From contig NZ_CP078067.1 in NCBI RefSeq assembly GCF_019195395.1, positions 1,813,783 to 1,877,782 of the forward strand: a stretch of DNA of 64,000 nt, in the 5' to 3' direction. Below are positions 28,789 to 37,206 of the stretch, one piece after another. A program made the position numbers and the translations under genes. Within the stretch, counting starts at the first letter, position 1. Each line of letters starts with the position of its first letter. The notes under the pieces were generated by a model. The model had not been told where the DNA came from and made no database searches. It worked only from the letters and a program-made list of their open reading frames with translations. The DNA comes from Kaistella faecalis (GTDB taxonomy: Bacteria; Bacteroidota; Bacteroidia; Flavobacteriales; Weeksellaceae).

Positions 28789-30000
28789 ATGAAATTTTTA
28801 TACTTTTTTTTAATTGTCCTTAGTTCATCTGTTTCTGCGCAGGATATTCGAAGCATTCAGCTTTTTAATCCGCAGACCAACGACCAGACGCCGGTAATTG
28901 GATTCAATGAGCAGCTGATTCTTAAATTTGACGACCTTTCAAATTCAAGCACGATCTACCGCTATACGCTGAAACATTACGACAGAAACTGGCAGGATGA
29001 CGGGCTTTTCTTTACCGAATACGCCAATGGAAGCCTAAACGGACTCATTGATCAGTTTCAGTATTCCTTCAATACTTTACAGCCTTATACCAATTATACT
29101 TTGGCGTTTCCGAATGATAAAATCAGGCCTAAGATTTCAGGCAATTTTGAAATCATCGTTTATAAAGATTCCCAGAGCAGACCGCTTTTCACCAAAAGAT
29201 TTTCGGTTGTTGAAGACGGCGCAAATGTAGGTTTGAATATCAGCCGGACTTCAGATGCGCGCAGACCACAGATTAACCAGCGCGTTGAGGTGCAGGCGAT
29301 CGGAAATAATACCACACTTTCGCAGAACATCAATTCTGTAAGTTTAAATGTCATTCAGAACAACAACTGGAACACCGGGGTGTATAACCAGCGGCCAAGT
29401 TCAACTCTGGGAAATAAAATTCTGTTCCAGCAGATGAATTTAAGCTTTCCGGGGAATAATGAATTTTATTATTTCGACAACAAGAATATGAATCATGCGT
29501 TCGATATGGTAGCCGGCGCGGAAACGGTGGAAGGAATTAATTACACTTATCTCTATCCCGTTTGGGCTTTTCCGCTGAATTACCAGTATCAGCCGGACGT
29601 AAACGGTGCGTTTTATTTCCGCCGTAATGATTTGGGAATTGAACGTGTCGGTGATAAAGAAGGCGACTATTCCTGGGTTTATTTCGCGCTGGATTCACAG
29701 AAGACAGATAAGGAAATTTATATATTGGGAGGTTTTAACGACTTTATTCCTACCAACGAAAACCAGATGTTCTACGATGAGGCCGCAAAGAAATATATCG
29801 CAAAGATTTACCTGAAACAGGGTTTTTACAATTATATTTTAGCCACAAAAAACGCGGACGGAAGTATGAATTTCGGCGAAATCAACGGCAGTTTCTGGCA
29901 GACCGAAAATCTTTATCAGGCTTATCTTTATTACAAACCTTTTGGCAGAAATTACGATGGATTGATCGGCTATGGCGAGTTCCGCGCGCCTGTCCGGTAA
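28789..30000 (+). CDS. Type IX secretion system plug-domain protein (DUF5103)
   Basis: A 403-residue exported protein with signal peptide FLYFFLIVLSSSVSAQ (cleavage near residue 17). The rest matches DUF5103, with an N-terminal domain with SIQLFNPQTNDQTPVIGFNE and a C-terminal carbohydrate-binding-like sandwich (EIYILGGFNDFIPTNENQMF). In flavobacteria this family supplies the periplasmic plug that closes the SprA translocon of the type IX secretion system. It supports a working T9SS in this organism, as does the PorP gene at 45.6 kb. It is transcribed divergently from the MBL gene. Confidence 0.85.
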   Translation: MKFLYFFLIVLSSSVSAQDIRSIQLFNPQTNDQTPVIGFNEQLILKFDDLSNSSTIYRYTLKHYDRNWQDDGLFFTEYANGSLNGLIDQFQYSFNTLQPYTNYTLAFPNDKIRPKISGNFEIIVYKDSQSRPLFTKRFSVVEDGANVGLNISRTSDARRPQINQRVEVQAIGNNTTLSQNINSVSLNVIQNNNWNTGVYNQRPSSTLGNKILFQQMNLSFPGNNEFYYFDNKNMNHAFDMVAGAETVEGINYTYLYPVWAFPLNYQYQPDVNGAFYFRRNDLGIERVGDKEGDYSWVYFALDSQKTDKEIYILGGFNDFIPTNENQMFYDEAAKKYIAKIYLKQGFYNYILATKNADGSMNFGEINGSFWQTENLYQAYLYYKPFGRNYDGLIGYGEFRAPVR

Positions 30001-30007
30001 TTTTTTT

Positions 30008-30087
30008 CAGGAGCTTTTTCCCGCTATCCGCTGTATCTTTTGCTCTTCGTTCCTCATCACAAAAGGATGCCGCTACTATCGGGGCTA
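30008..30087. repeat. Dispersed hairpin element, copy II
   Basis: CCCGCTATCCGCTGTATCTTTT, variable middle, CAAAAGGATGCCGCTACTAT and CGGGGCTA. CTTTTG pairs with CAAAAG near the centre. It fills the space between the plug gene stop and the toxin stop. Confidence 0.7.
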
Positions 30088-30091
30088 ATGG

Positions 30092-30379
30092 TTAAGTGAT
30101 GTCTTTTTGCCGGGGACTTCGTGAATTATGAAATACTGCGAAAATTATAATGACGCCGTTTTCAATGGAATAATGAATCGTAAACGGGAATTTTTTAACA
30201 GTCGTAACCCTTACCTCTAAATACTTTACTTCAGAACCTAGTGGATTTTCTCCAATAAAATAGAGTGTATTTTTTACAGCCTCTGAAAATTTTTCACCAA
30301 GACCTTTCTGCCGGATTTCATAAAACTTTACGGATTCCCGAAAATCAAATTGCGCTTCACGTGTGAATTTAATTTTCAC
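30092..30379 (-). CDS. RelE/ParE-family toxin
   Basis: A 95-residue basic protein of the RelE/ParE superfamily: FTREAQFDFRESVKFYE near residues 5-21, GLGEKFSEAV, the central RVTTVKKFPFTIHYSIENG and the C-terminal IIIFAVFHNSRSP. These toxins either cut mRNA on the ribosome or poison gyrase; the lack of a clear RelE catalytic triad and the sequence pattern favour the ParE side. It overlaps the antitoxin gene by 4 bp and ends 5 bp from a dispersed hairpin repeat. Confidence 0.85.
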   Translation of the reverse strand: MKIKFTREAQFDFRESVKFYEIRQKGLGEKFSEAVKNTLYFIGENPLGSEVKYLEVRVTTVKKFPFTIHYSIENGVIIIFAVFHNSRSPRQKDIT

Positions 30380-30606
30380 TCCACATCCTTTTCAGTTTCT
30401 TTGAAGACATCGTCCATATCAATAGCTGAATCAGGGTTCTTTCTGTATTCATTCAATCTTTCAGCGACAATTGTTTTCTGCCAATCGGGAATAGAAATTG
30501 GATCTTCTTCTTCAGTTAAGCCATCGATATACCCCCAAATTCTTTCTAGAAAATTTGCGGGTAGCGACTTCAGCCGATCTGTAATTTGCTCAACAGTAAT
30601 ATTCAT
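30376..30606 (-). CDS. Antitoxin partner of the RelE/ParE toxin
   Basis: A 76-residue acidic protein (ITDRLKSLPANFLERIWGYI, then many Asp/Glu). It directly precedes and overlaps the toxin start by 4 bp, the standard antitoxin-toxin order. The N-terminus may be a helical dimerisation and DNA-binding part, and the acidic C-terminus would wrap the toxin. I do not recognise a named antitoxin family with certainty. Confidence 0.75.
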   Translation of the reverse strand: MNITVEQITDRLKSLPANFLERIWGYIDGLTEEEDPISIPDWQKTIVAERLNEYRKNPDSAIDMDDVFKETEKDVE

Positions 30607-30637
30607 TGACTCAAAGTTAAGAAAAAATAAAGAGAAT

Positions 30638-31660
30638 CTAAACTAGATAAAACTCCCCAAGTTTCTCTTCACAAAGTGTTTTTACCACCTCAATCCAACG
30701 GTCTTCATCATTAAGACACGGGATGTAGTGGAAATTTTCGCCGCCGGCGTGAATAAATTCTTCTTTACCTTCAACTGAAATTTCCTCTAAAGTTTCCAAA
30801 CAATCAGAAACGAAGGCCGGACAAACAATCGCAAGATTTTTTACGCCCTTTTTCGGTAAATTTTCTAAAGTTTCATCGGTATAAGGCTCCATCCATTTGT
30901 CATTTCCCAAACGCGACTGAAATGACACTACGGTTTTTTCTTTAGGAATATTTAATTTTTGAATCACCATTTCCGTTGTCTTAAAACACTGGTGGCGGTA
31001 ACAGAACTGATGACTCGGATTCTGGTCGCGCGAGCAGCAGTCATTCAGATTGCAGGTCTTTGTTGGATCGGTTTTATAGATATGTCTTTCCGGAACGCCA
31101 TGGTAAGAAAACTGCAGCGCATCGAAATTTTCAGGGAGTTTTTCACGGATGCTTTCCGCTAAACAGTCGATGTAGATCTCACGGTTGTAAAAGGGCTGAA
31201 CGTAATTGATTTTGATATCCTGAAAGAACTTTTTTCGGACTTCCTCTGCCTTATCAACCACCGTCTCCGTCGTGCTCATCGCATATTGAGGGTAGAGCGG
31301 GAACAGCACGATCTCAGTAATGCCCTGTTCGGTAAGTTTACGGATTCCGTTTTCAATGCTGGGTTCTGCGTATCGCATTCCAATTTCGACAGGAACGTCA
31401 ACCAGTTTCTGTAATTTCTGCTGAATCTGTTTGGTAATAACAATCAAAGGCGAGCCTTCGGGAGTCCATACAGTTTTATAAGCCGCAGCAGATTTTGGAG
31501 GACGGGTGTTCAGAATGATACCCTGCACCAGTAGCGACCGGAAAAACCAGCGGTAGTCGATCACCTTTTCATCCATTAAAAACTCGTCGAGGTATTCTTT
31601 AACGTCTTTTACATCCGTTGATTTCGGTGACCCGAGATTGACTAATAAAATTCCTTTCAT
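30638..31660 (-). CDS. hemH: Ferrochelatase
   Basis: A 340-residue enzyme that inserts iron into a porphyrin in haem synthesis. It has VNLGSP near residues 7-12, QFSYHGVPERH with catalytic His187, and DCLETLEEI with the acidic pair. A cysteine-rich insert at residues 203-225 (Cys203, 208, 209, 220, 225) follows the active-site loop. In some bacterial ferrochelatases such an insert holds a [2Fe-2S] cluster, so that is likely here (inference). The NifU/Nfu gene lies just upstream on the same strand. I start at MKGILLVNLG; an 18-codon extension upstream encodes repeat sequence. Confidence 0.92.
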   Translation of the reverse strand: MKGILLVNLGSPKSTDVKDVKEYLDEFLMDEKVIDYRWFFRSLLVQGIILNTRPPKSAAAYKTVWTPEGSPLIVITKQIQQKLQKLVDVPVEIGMRYAEPSIENGIRKLTEQGITEIVLFPLYPQYAMSTTETVVDKAEEVRKKFFQDIKINYVQPFYNREIYIDCLAESIREKLPENFDALQFSYHGVPERHIYKTDPTKTCNLNDCCSRDQNPSHQFCYRHQCFKTTEMVIQKLNIPKEKTVVSFQSRLGNDKWMEPYTDETLENLPKKGVKNLAIVCPAFVSDCLETLEEISVEGKEEFIHAGGENFHYIPCLNDEDRWIEVVKTLCEEKLGEFYLV

Positions 31661-31682
31661 AAAATAAGTAATGCGTAATAAG

Positions 31683-31716
31683 CAATGAGTAATAGCCTTG
31701 CGCTCATTACTCATTG
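31683..31716. repeat. 11-bp inverted repeat between nfu and hemH
   Basis: CAATGAGTAAT (31683-31693) and ATTACTCATTG (31706-31716). There is no T run on either side, so it is a poor terminator; the flanking TAATGCGTAATAAG echoes the 7-bp periodic tracts elsewhere. Confidence 0.5.
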
Positions 31717-31727
31717 ATGATAAAAAT

Positions 31728-32606
31728 TTATCCGTTTACTGCCTCCACATTTTCTACCAATTCCGGTACAAACTGTTTCAGGAGGTTTTCAATGCCGCCT
31801 TTTAATGTTGCGGTAGAACTTGGGCAGCCCGAACATGCACCCTGAAGCAGCATTTTTGCGGTTTTGGTGCTCTCGTCATATTCAATTAGTGAAATTTTTC
31901 CGCCATCGCCTTCTACAGCTGGTGCTACATATTCATTCAGAATATCCGAAATTTTCTGTTCGTTTTCGGTATAATCTCTGTTGATGAGATTTTCAACCGG
32001 ATTGGCGTGTTTCTGGGGCGGAAGATTAGAGATTTTCCCGTCATTCTGAAGATATTCTGAGATAAATGTGCGTACGGCAACCATTACTTCATGCCATTCC
32101 ACAGAGACATTTTTAGTCACTGCTACGAAATTGTCAGAAATAAAAACTTCTTTTGCAAAATCATATTCATGAAAGATGGCTTGGGCCAAAGGAACATCAG
32201 CAGCTTCTTCGCGGGATTTCACTTCCACAAAACCGTTTAATAAAGGTTTATTCGAAACGAATTTCATCACCATAGGATTCGGTGTCATTTCTGCAAAAAC
32301 CAGTGGAATGTCCTGTATTTTCTTCTGATAGATTCTTGGGTTAGCAATGAGTTGGTCTTCAACAATATTTTTCAGACTTTCGGTTACAAACTCCCATTCT
32401 ACACTGTCCTGTTTAGCAACTGCTATAAAATTGGCCGTAATGAAAATCCTTTCGATAAAAGGATAATTGAAAAGTTCCTGTGCCAGCGGAATTTCTGAGA
32501 TATCGGAGTTTCGGTCGAGCTCCAGAGATCCTGGAATCAGGTTGTAGTCTGCAACAAACTTCATCACTTTTGGATTTTCGGTAGGCTCTATAAGAATTTG
32601 TCTCAT
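31728..32606 (-). CDS. NifU/Nfu-family Fe-S scaffold with duplicated N-terminal domain
   Basis: A 292-residue protein with three domains. Two copies of the Nfu N-terminal domain lie at about residues 2-88 and 101-190 (compare ENPKVMKFVADYNLIPGSLE with TPNPMVMKFVSNKPLLNGFV), followed by a NifU C-terminal domain near 215-285 with CSGC. The CxxC pair binds a cluster between two subunits for transfer to apoproteins. Having two N-terminal domains is typical for this Bacteroidota group. A minus-strand TATTTTTG box lies at 32630-32637. Next downstream is hemH. Confidence 0.88.
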   Translation of the reverse strand: MRQILIEPTENPKVMKFVADYNLIPGSLELDRNSDISEIPLAQELFNYPFIERIFITANFIAVAKQDSVEWEFVTESLKNIVEDQLIANPRIYQKKIQDIPLVFAEMTPNPMVMKFVSNKPLLNGFVEVKSREEAADVPLAQAIFHEYDFAKEVFISDNFVAVTKNVSVEWHEVMVAVRTFISEYLQNDGKISNLPPQKHANPVENLINRDYTENEQKISDILNEYVAPAVEGDGGKISLIEYDESTKTAKMLLQGACSGCPSSTATLKGGIENLLKQFVPELVENVEAVNG

Positions 32607-32629
32607 TTTAATTCATTAAATTTGAATGG

Positions 32630-32637
32630 CAAAAATA
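32630..32637 (-). promoter_or_regulatory. -7 box of the Nfu gene
   Basis: TATTTTTG on the minus strand, 24 bp upstream of the start. Confidence 0.5.
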
Positions 32638-32724
32638 CGGATTATAAACCGGCTTTCAGGATTCGGAAATTAGATATTTTCAATCCGGCAGAAATCAAAT
32701 ATCAATAACCTGATACATTTAAAA

Positions 32725-33243
32725 ATGGCTTTAATAAAAGAACTTCTGGGAAAAACCCCACAAATTGGCGAAAATACTTTTCTGGCAGAAACTGCGACCG
32801 TTATCGGCGATGTTACGATGGGCAAAGACTGCAGTATCTGGTATAACGCAGTAATCCGCGGCGATGTGCATTTTATAAAAATGGGCGACAAAGTAAATGT
32901 TCAGGATAATGCGATGCTGCACTGTACATTTGAGAAATTCCCCCTCTCCATCGGAAATAATGTTTCTATTGGTCATAACGCGATTGTTCACGGCTGCACG
33001 ATTAATGACAATGTACTTATTGGTATGGGCGCGATTGTTATGGACGACTGTTTGGTTGAAAGCAATTCCATTGTGGGTGCCGGCTCGGTGGTGACTCAGG
33101 GTACGCATATAAAATCCGGTGAAGTGTGGGGAGGAATACCTGCGCGAAAAATCAAAGATATTTCTTCCGAATTACTGGAAGGTGAAGTGAACCGGATTGC
33201 CAATAACTATGTAAAATATTCCGGATGGTATAAAGAAGAGTAA
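32725..33243 (+). CDS. Gamma carbonic anhydrase family protein
   Basis: A 172-residue left-handed beta-helix protein built of hexapeptide repeats (AETATVIGDVTMG and following). The three metal-binding histidines expected of gamma carbonic anhydrases are at His66, His84 and His89 (AMLHC, IGHNAIVHGC). Members hydrate CO2 or act as YrdA/PaaY-like proteins of uncertain substrate. It is divergent from the Nfu gene; its promoter is not clear. Confidence 0.87.
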   Translation: MALIKELLGKTPQIGENTFLAETATVIGDVTMGKDCSIWYNAVIRGDVHFIKMGDKVNVQDNAMLHCTFEKFPLSIGNNVSIGHNAIVHGCTINDNVLIGMGAIVMDDCLVESNSIVGAGSVVTQGTHIKSGEVWGGIPARKIKDISSELLEGEVNRIANNYVKYSGWYKEE

Positions 33244-33359
33244 ATCTGAAAAAATCAAGTAGGAACGAAATTTGAAGTTAGTCAAAAGAATATTCATTTC
33301 TGAATGACCTGTAACCTGGGTTTAAGACGAAGCGAATATTTATACCTTAAAATTTCGTT

Positions 33360-34295
33360 ATGAAATACCTCAAACTCACCTGGGAACTTCTTAAAGAAAC
33401 ATTTAACGAATGGAATGGCGGCAGTGCATCAAGAGATTCTGCCAGCCTTGCCTATTATGCAATTTTTTCTCTTCCGGGATTGCTGATTATCGTCATCTGG
33501 GTGGCCGGTCTCTTTTTTGGCGACGAAGCCGTTCGCGGGCAGGTAACTGCACAGGCAAGCGGAATTGCAGGCAAAGAAATCGCCGACAGTCTTCAAAGTA
33601 TGATTGTAAGTGCGGTTTGGGACAACCAAAATATCCTGATGAAAATATTCGGGATTCTGACTCTGATTTTTGGTGCAACTACCTTGTTTTTCGAGATGCA
33701 GCGCAGCCTCAATACCATGTGGGATGTAGAAGCCGCTCCTAAAAAAGCGTGGCGGAAATACATTTTAGACCGCGCCAATTCCTTCGGAATGATTCTTATA
33801 ATTTCTTTCCTGCTCTTAACCAGTCTTATCCTGTCCTCGGTTCTTGGCCTCGCCAACGAATGGATTACACGGCATTTCGGTCTGGAAACTTTTGTCCTCG
33901 TTCAGGTCCTCAATTTTGTCGTCAGCTTTTTGGTGGTGATGGTGTTGTTTGCACTGATGTTTAAAGTTTTGCCTGATGTGGAAATTTCCTGGCGGTCCGT
34001 ATGGATGGGCGCATTCGTTACTGCACTATTATTTAACATCGGAAAATTCTTACTCGGTTATTATTTCGAAATCTCCAAGCCGACTTCAGTGTTCGGAACT
34101 GCCGGAACCATCATCCTTCTGATGATGTGGGTAAATTACTCCTGCCAGATTGTATTTTTCGGTGCTGAATTCACCAAAGTTTATGCGTATAAAATGAATC
34201 ACACTATTAAACCTTCGCGGCACGCAAAATGGAGCGCAGCTAAACTGCTTAAAGATGCCATGCATAAAACCGACAGCAACCAAAGTGTCGGCTGA
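33360..34295 (+). CDS. YihY/virulence factor BrkB family membrane protein
   Basis: A 311-residue inner-membrane protein with about six transmembrane helices in the YihY/BrkB family. Helix 1 follows GGSASRDSASLAYYAIFSLP near residues 20-40, the conserved N-terminal part of the family. Function is debated (not RNase BN as once named). It ends stop-to-stop with the opposing lipoprotein gene, with no intergenic space. Confidence 0.87.
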   Translation: MKYLKLTWELLKETFNEWNGGSASRDSASLAYYAIFSLPGLLIIVIWVAGLFFGDEAVRGQVTAQASGIAGKEIADSLQSMIVSAVWDNQNILMKIFGILTLIFGATTLFFEMQRSLNTMWDVEAAPKKAWRKYILDRANSFGMILIISFLLLTSLILSSVLGLANEWITRHFGLETFVLVQVLNFVVSFLVVMVLFALMFKVLPDVEISWRSVWMGAFVTALLFNIGKFLLGYYFEISKPTSVFGTAGTIILLMMWVNYSCQIVFFGAEFTKVYAYKMNHTIKPSRHAKWSAAKLLKDAMHKTDSNQSVG

Positions 34296-34751
34296 TTATT
34301 GAATGGCAGACTCTTCAGAATTGCCGCTTACCAGTATTGCTTTCCCATCTTCGCAACGGATTCCGTTTGGTGGCATGACCATAGCACAATCAGACATTAA
34401 ATTGTATTTTTTGTTGAAAGCAGTCTGCATCGCGGTGAAATGTTCAATACGCGGAAGGATTTCATCTTCCAGTTTCACAGGATACGCTATATAAGAGCTT
34501 GGCCCGCCGCAGGGTTTTGCGCCAATTGCAGCGAATTTCCATTCGGAAGAATCTGTGCATGGTTCTGTGGCAATTAACGCGTCTATTTCTCTGATGATTC
34601 TTGTAAGGTCTTCGCGGTCATCCTGCTGCGAAAGATTGTTTTCCGGTTTCAGTGAAATGTCTTTTGGTAAGGTTTCAGTATCAACTGCTTTTTTGCTTTT
34701 ACAGGAGGTGAGAGAGAGCGCGGCAAGCGCAAGGATGAACAGATTTTTCAT
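34296..34751 (-). CDS. Small lipoprotein of unknown function
   Basis: A 151-residue protein starting MKNLFILALAALSLTSCKSK, a lipoprotein signal with Cys17. The mature part has three pairs of cysteines (EPCTDSS, AKPCGGPSSYIAYPV, SDCAMV and IRCEDGK), probably disulfide-bonded outside the cytoplasm. I do not recognise the family. An in-frame start 30 codons upstream is rejected because it would hide the signal peptide. It abuts the BrkB gene tail to tail. Confidence 0.7.
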   Translation of the reverse strand: MKNLFILALAALSLTSCKSKKAVDTETLPKDISLKPENNLSQQDDREDLTRIIREIDALIATEPCTDSSEWKFAAIGAKPCGGPSSYIAYPVKLEDEILPRIEHFTAMQTAFNKKYNLMSDCAMVMPPNGIRCEDGKAILVSGNSEESAIQ

Positions 34752-34872
34752 TGTGAGTTTTCTAGGTCGCAACAAAAATATTGCCTTTTTATGAACTGCA
34801 CCAATTTTCATCTTAATTTCCTTTAAAAAAATTATCACCAAGGAATGTACCCCGGAAATTAATCATTTTCTT

Positions 34873-34880
34873 TAAATTTG
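34873..34880 (+). promoter_or_regulatory. -7 box of the helicase gene, abutting the start codon
   Basis: TAAATTTG ends 4 bp before ATG 34885, which again predicts a leaderless transcript. Confidence 0.45.
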
Positions 34881-34884
34881 ACCG

Positions 34885-37008
34885 ATGAATGAATCCCTCT
34901 TCAGTTTGGCCGAACACACCAACCGCAGTATTTTTCTCACCGGAAAAGCCGGCACGGGAAAAACTACTTTTCTAAATGATTTCGTGCGCAAAACCCGCAA
35001 GAAGCATATCGTGGTTGCTCCTACCGGAATTGCGGCAATTAATGCCGGCGGGGTAACGATTCATTCGATGTTTGGGCTTCCTTTGAGGACATTTCTGCCC
35101 ACAACCGATCGGGTAGACAGTAATATGGCGAATAATATTGCTGACCTCATGCATCATTTCAAATACCGCAAAGACAAACTGAAACTGCTTCGCGAAATTG
35201 AAATCATCATCATTGATGAGGTTTCGATGTTAAGGGCAGATGTTTTGGACATGATGGATTTTTCTCTTCGGCATGTCCGCAGAAACCAGCAGAAATTTGG
35301 TGGAGTTCAGATGCTTTTTATCGGGGATTTGTATCAGCTTCCACCGGTTGTGCGAGACGAATATGTCCTCAAGCAGTACTATCAGTCTCCTTTTTTCTTC
35401 GACAGTTACGCGCTGAAGGAACTCCCGTTAATTACACTGGAACTTACCACCGTTTACAGGCAGAAAGATGAAAAATTTCTTGAAATTCTGAACGAAATCA
35501 GAGACGGAGAAATCCGGGATATCGATTTCGATACCCTTAATGAAAGATACCAGCCCGATTTTGAGCCTTCAGATGAGCCTTATGTTTATCTGACTTCTCA
35601 CAACAAAATGGCCGATGAAATCAACCGGAAAAAACTGGCAGTACTTCCCGGAAAAGCACGTTTGTATGATGCTGAAATCATTGGTAATTTTAATGAAAAC
35701 CAGTATCCTAACGATGAGGTTCTGGAACTCAAAGTGGGCGCTCAGATTATGTTTATCCGCAACGATGCAAGCGGTGAGAAAAGATATTTTAACGGTAAAC
35801 TGGCTGAAATTGTTGATGTTGATGAAAAGGAAATCAGTGTCATTATCGACGGTGAAGACGAAATCTACAAACTGAAAAAAGAGACCTGGGAACAGAAACG
35901 GTATTCTCTCGGCGAAGACAAAAGCATCCAGGAAGAGGTTTTGGGAAGTTTTAAACAGTACCCGATTCGCCTGGCATGGGCAGTTACCATTCATAAATCC
36001 CAGGGTTTAACATTTGACCGCCTCATTATTGATGCGGGTAAATCATTTGCCTCCGGGCAGGTTTACGTGGCACTTTCCCGCTGCCGCACGCTTGAAGGCA
36101 TTGTTTTAAAATCTAAAATTACTCCGGAAGTTATTTTTTCAGATAAAAGAGTGTCGAAATTTCAGGATGAGACTCATGCAAACAACCGCATCGAAGAAAT
36201 TCTGAACACCGAAAAGTACGATTACAGCATCCGCAAAATCATCAACCGCCTGGACTGTAAATGGATGTCAACAGCGCTGATGCAGTGGCACAATACTGCA
36301 TCAAATGCCAAGATACTGGATAAGGAAAAAGTGAAATTCCTGTATCAAGGTATAAAACCGGAAGCTGAAAAATTTAACGCCATTTACGAAAAGTTCGAAA
36401 AAATTATTCAGCAGAAAACCCGCAAATTCATTAATGGAGATGAGGAGTGGAGCGAGATTGAAAGCAAAGCCAGAGGTGCCGTTAATTTCTTTTTTACGCA
36501 TGTGAATGCCAAAATATTCAGTCCGCTGAAAGATTTTTATGCTGAAAGTAAAGGGGTGAAAGGACTTAAACAGTATAACGAAGATTTCAGGGTTTTTCTC
36601 GATGATCTGGAAGATTATCTGAATGATCTGAAAGACCTCTATCTGCTGGAAACCAAACTTTTCGACACAGAAAATGATGTAAAAGTAACCACGAAAATCT
36701 CCAAAGTTCCGTCGCATGTTCTTACGTTTCAGCTTTTTGAGGAGGGCAGGACAATTCCCGAAATCGCAAGAGACCGCGGGTTGGTAACCGAAACCATTTA
36801 CGGGCATCTTGCTAAATTCGCAGAGCAGGGATTACTTGATTTAACGAGGGTTTTCGATAAGGAAAAGATTAAAACCTTTGAGAAAGAATTCAAAAAAAAC
36901 ATTCCACACGAAACCTTATCCGACTGGAAAAAAGTACTGCCCAATGATTTTGAATTCAACGAAATACGGATTCTGATGAATCATTACAATCACAAGAAAA
37001 GCAAGTAG
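34885..37008 (+). CDS. Pif1/RecD-like superfamily 1 helicase with C-terminal HTH
   Basis: A 707-residue helicase. Walker A GKAGTGKTTF is at residues 20-29, Walker B IIIDEVSML near 108-116, then GDLYQLPPV, and motif VI-type IHKSQGLTF and VYVALSRCRTLEG near 370-400. The region 440-600 is helical and of unclear function, and residues about 610-650 form a helix-turn-helix of the helicase HTH type (LFEEGRTIPEIARDRGL). Bacterial Pif1-like helicases unwind forks, G-quadruplexes or R-loops. It is flanked by a lipoprotein gene and lnt and appears monocistronic. Confidence 0.88.
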   Translation: MNESLFSLAEHTNRSIFLTGKAGTGKTTFLNDFVRKTRKKHIVVAPTGIAAINAGGVTIHSMFGLPLRTFLPTTDRVDSNMANNIADLMHHFKYRKDKLKLLREIEIIIIDEVSMLRADVLDMMDFSLRHVRRNQQKFGGVQMLFIGDLYQLPPVVRDEYVLKQYYQSPFFFDSYALKELPLITLELTTVYRQKDEKFLEILNEIRDGEIRDIDFDTLNERYQPDFEPSDEPYVYLTSHNKMADEINRKKLAVLPGKARLYDAEIIGNFNENQYPNDEVLELKVGAQIMFIRNDASGEKRYFNGKLAEIVDVDEKEISVIIDGEDEIYKLKKETWEQKRYSLGEDKSIQEEVLGSFKQYPIRLAWAVTIHKSQGLTFDRLIIDAGKSFASGQVYVALSRCRTLEGIVLKSKITPEVIFSDKRVSKFQDETHANNRIEEILNTEKYDYSIRKIINRLDCKWMSTALMQWHNTASNAKILDKEKVKFLYQGIKPEAEKFNAIYEKFEKIIQQKTRKFINGDEEWSEIESKARGAVNFFFTHVNAKIFSPLKDFYAESKGVKGLKQYNEDFRVFLDDLEDYLNDLKDLYLLETKLFDTENDVKVTTKISKVPSHVLTFQLFEEGRTIPEIARDRGLVTETIYGHLAKFAEQGLLDLTRVFDKEKIKTFEKEFKKNIPHETLSDWKKVLPNDFEFNEIRILMNHYNHKKSK

Positions 37009-37131
37009 AAGGATCTTGCAGATTTTACAGATGGCGCAGATTAATACGTAATATTTGAATAAATTTTCACTGAATTATATGCTTCCAAAACTATGTTCCA
37101 AAAAAAATGCTCAAAGTTCAGGGTAAGCAAC

Positions 37132-37206
37132 CGTTAACCGTTAATCACTAATCACTAACCACTAACCACTAACCATCAACCATTAACCATTAACCATTAA
37201 CCATTA
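37132..37206. repeat. 7-bp periodic tract (ACTAACC/ATTAACC)
   Basis: About ten units of a 7-bp motif, first CACTAAC-like and then CATTAAC-like, end at the lnt stop codon. Similar tracts occur at 49.1, 50.9, 54.6 and 55.0 kb. Confidence 0.75.
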
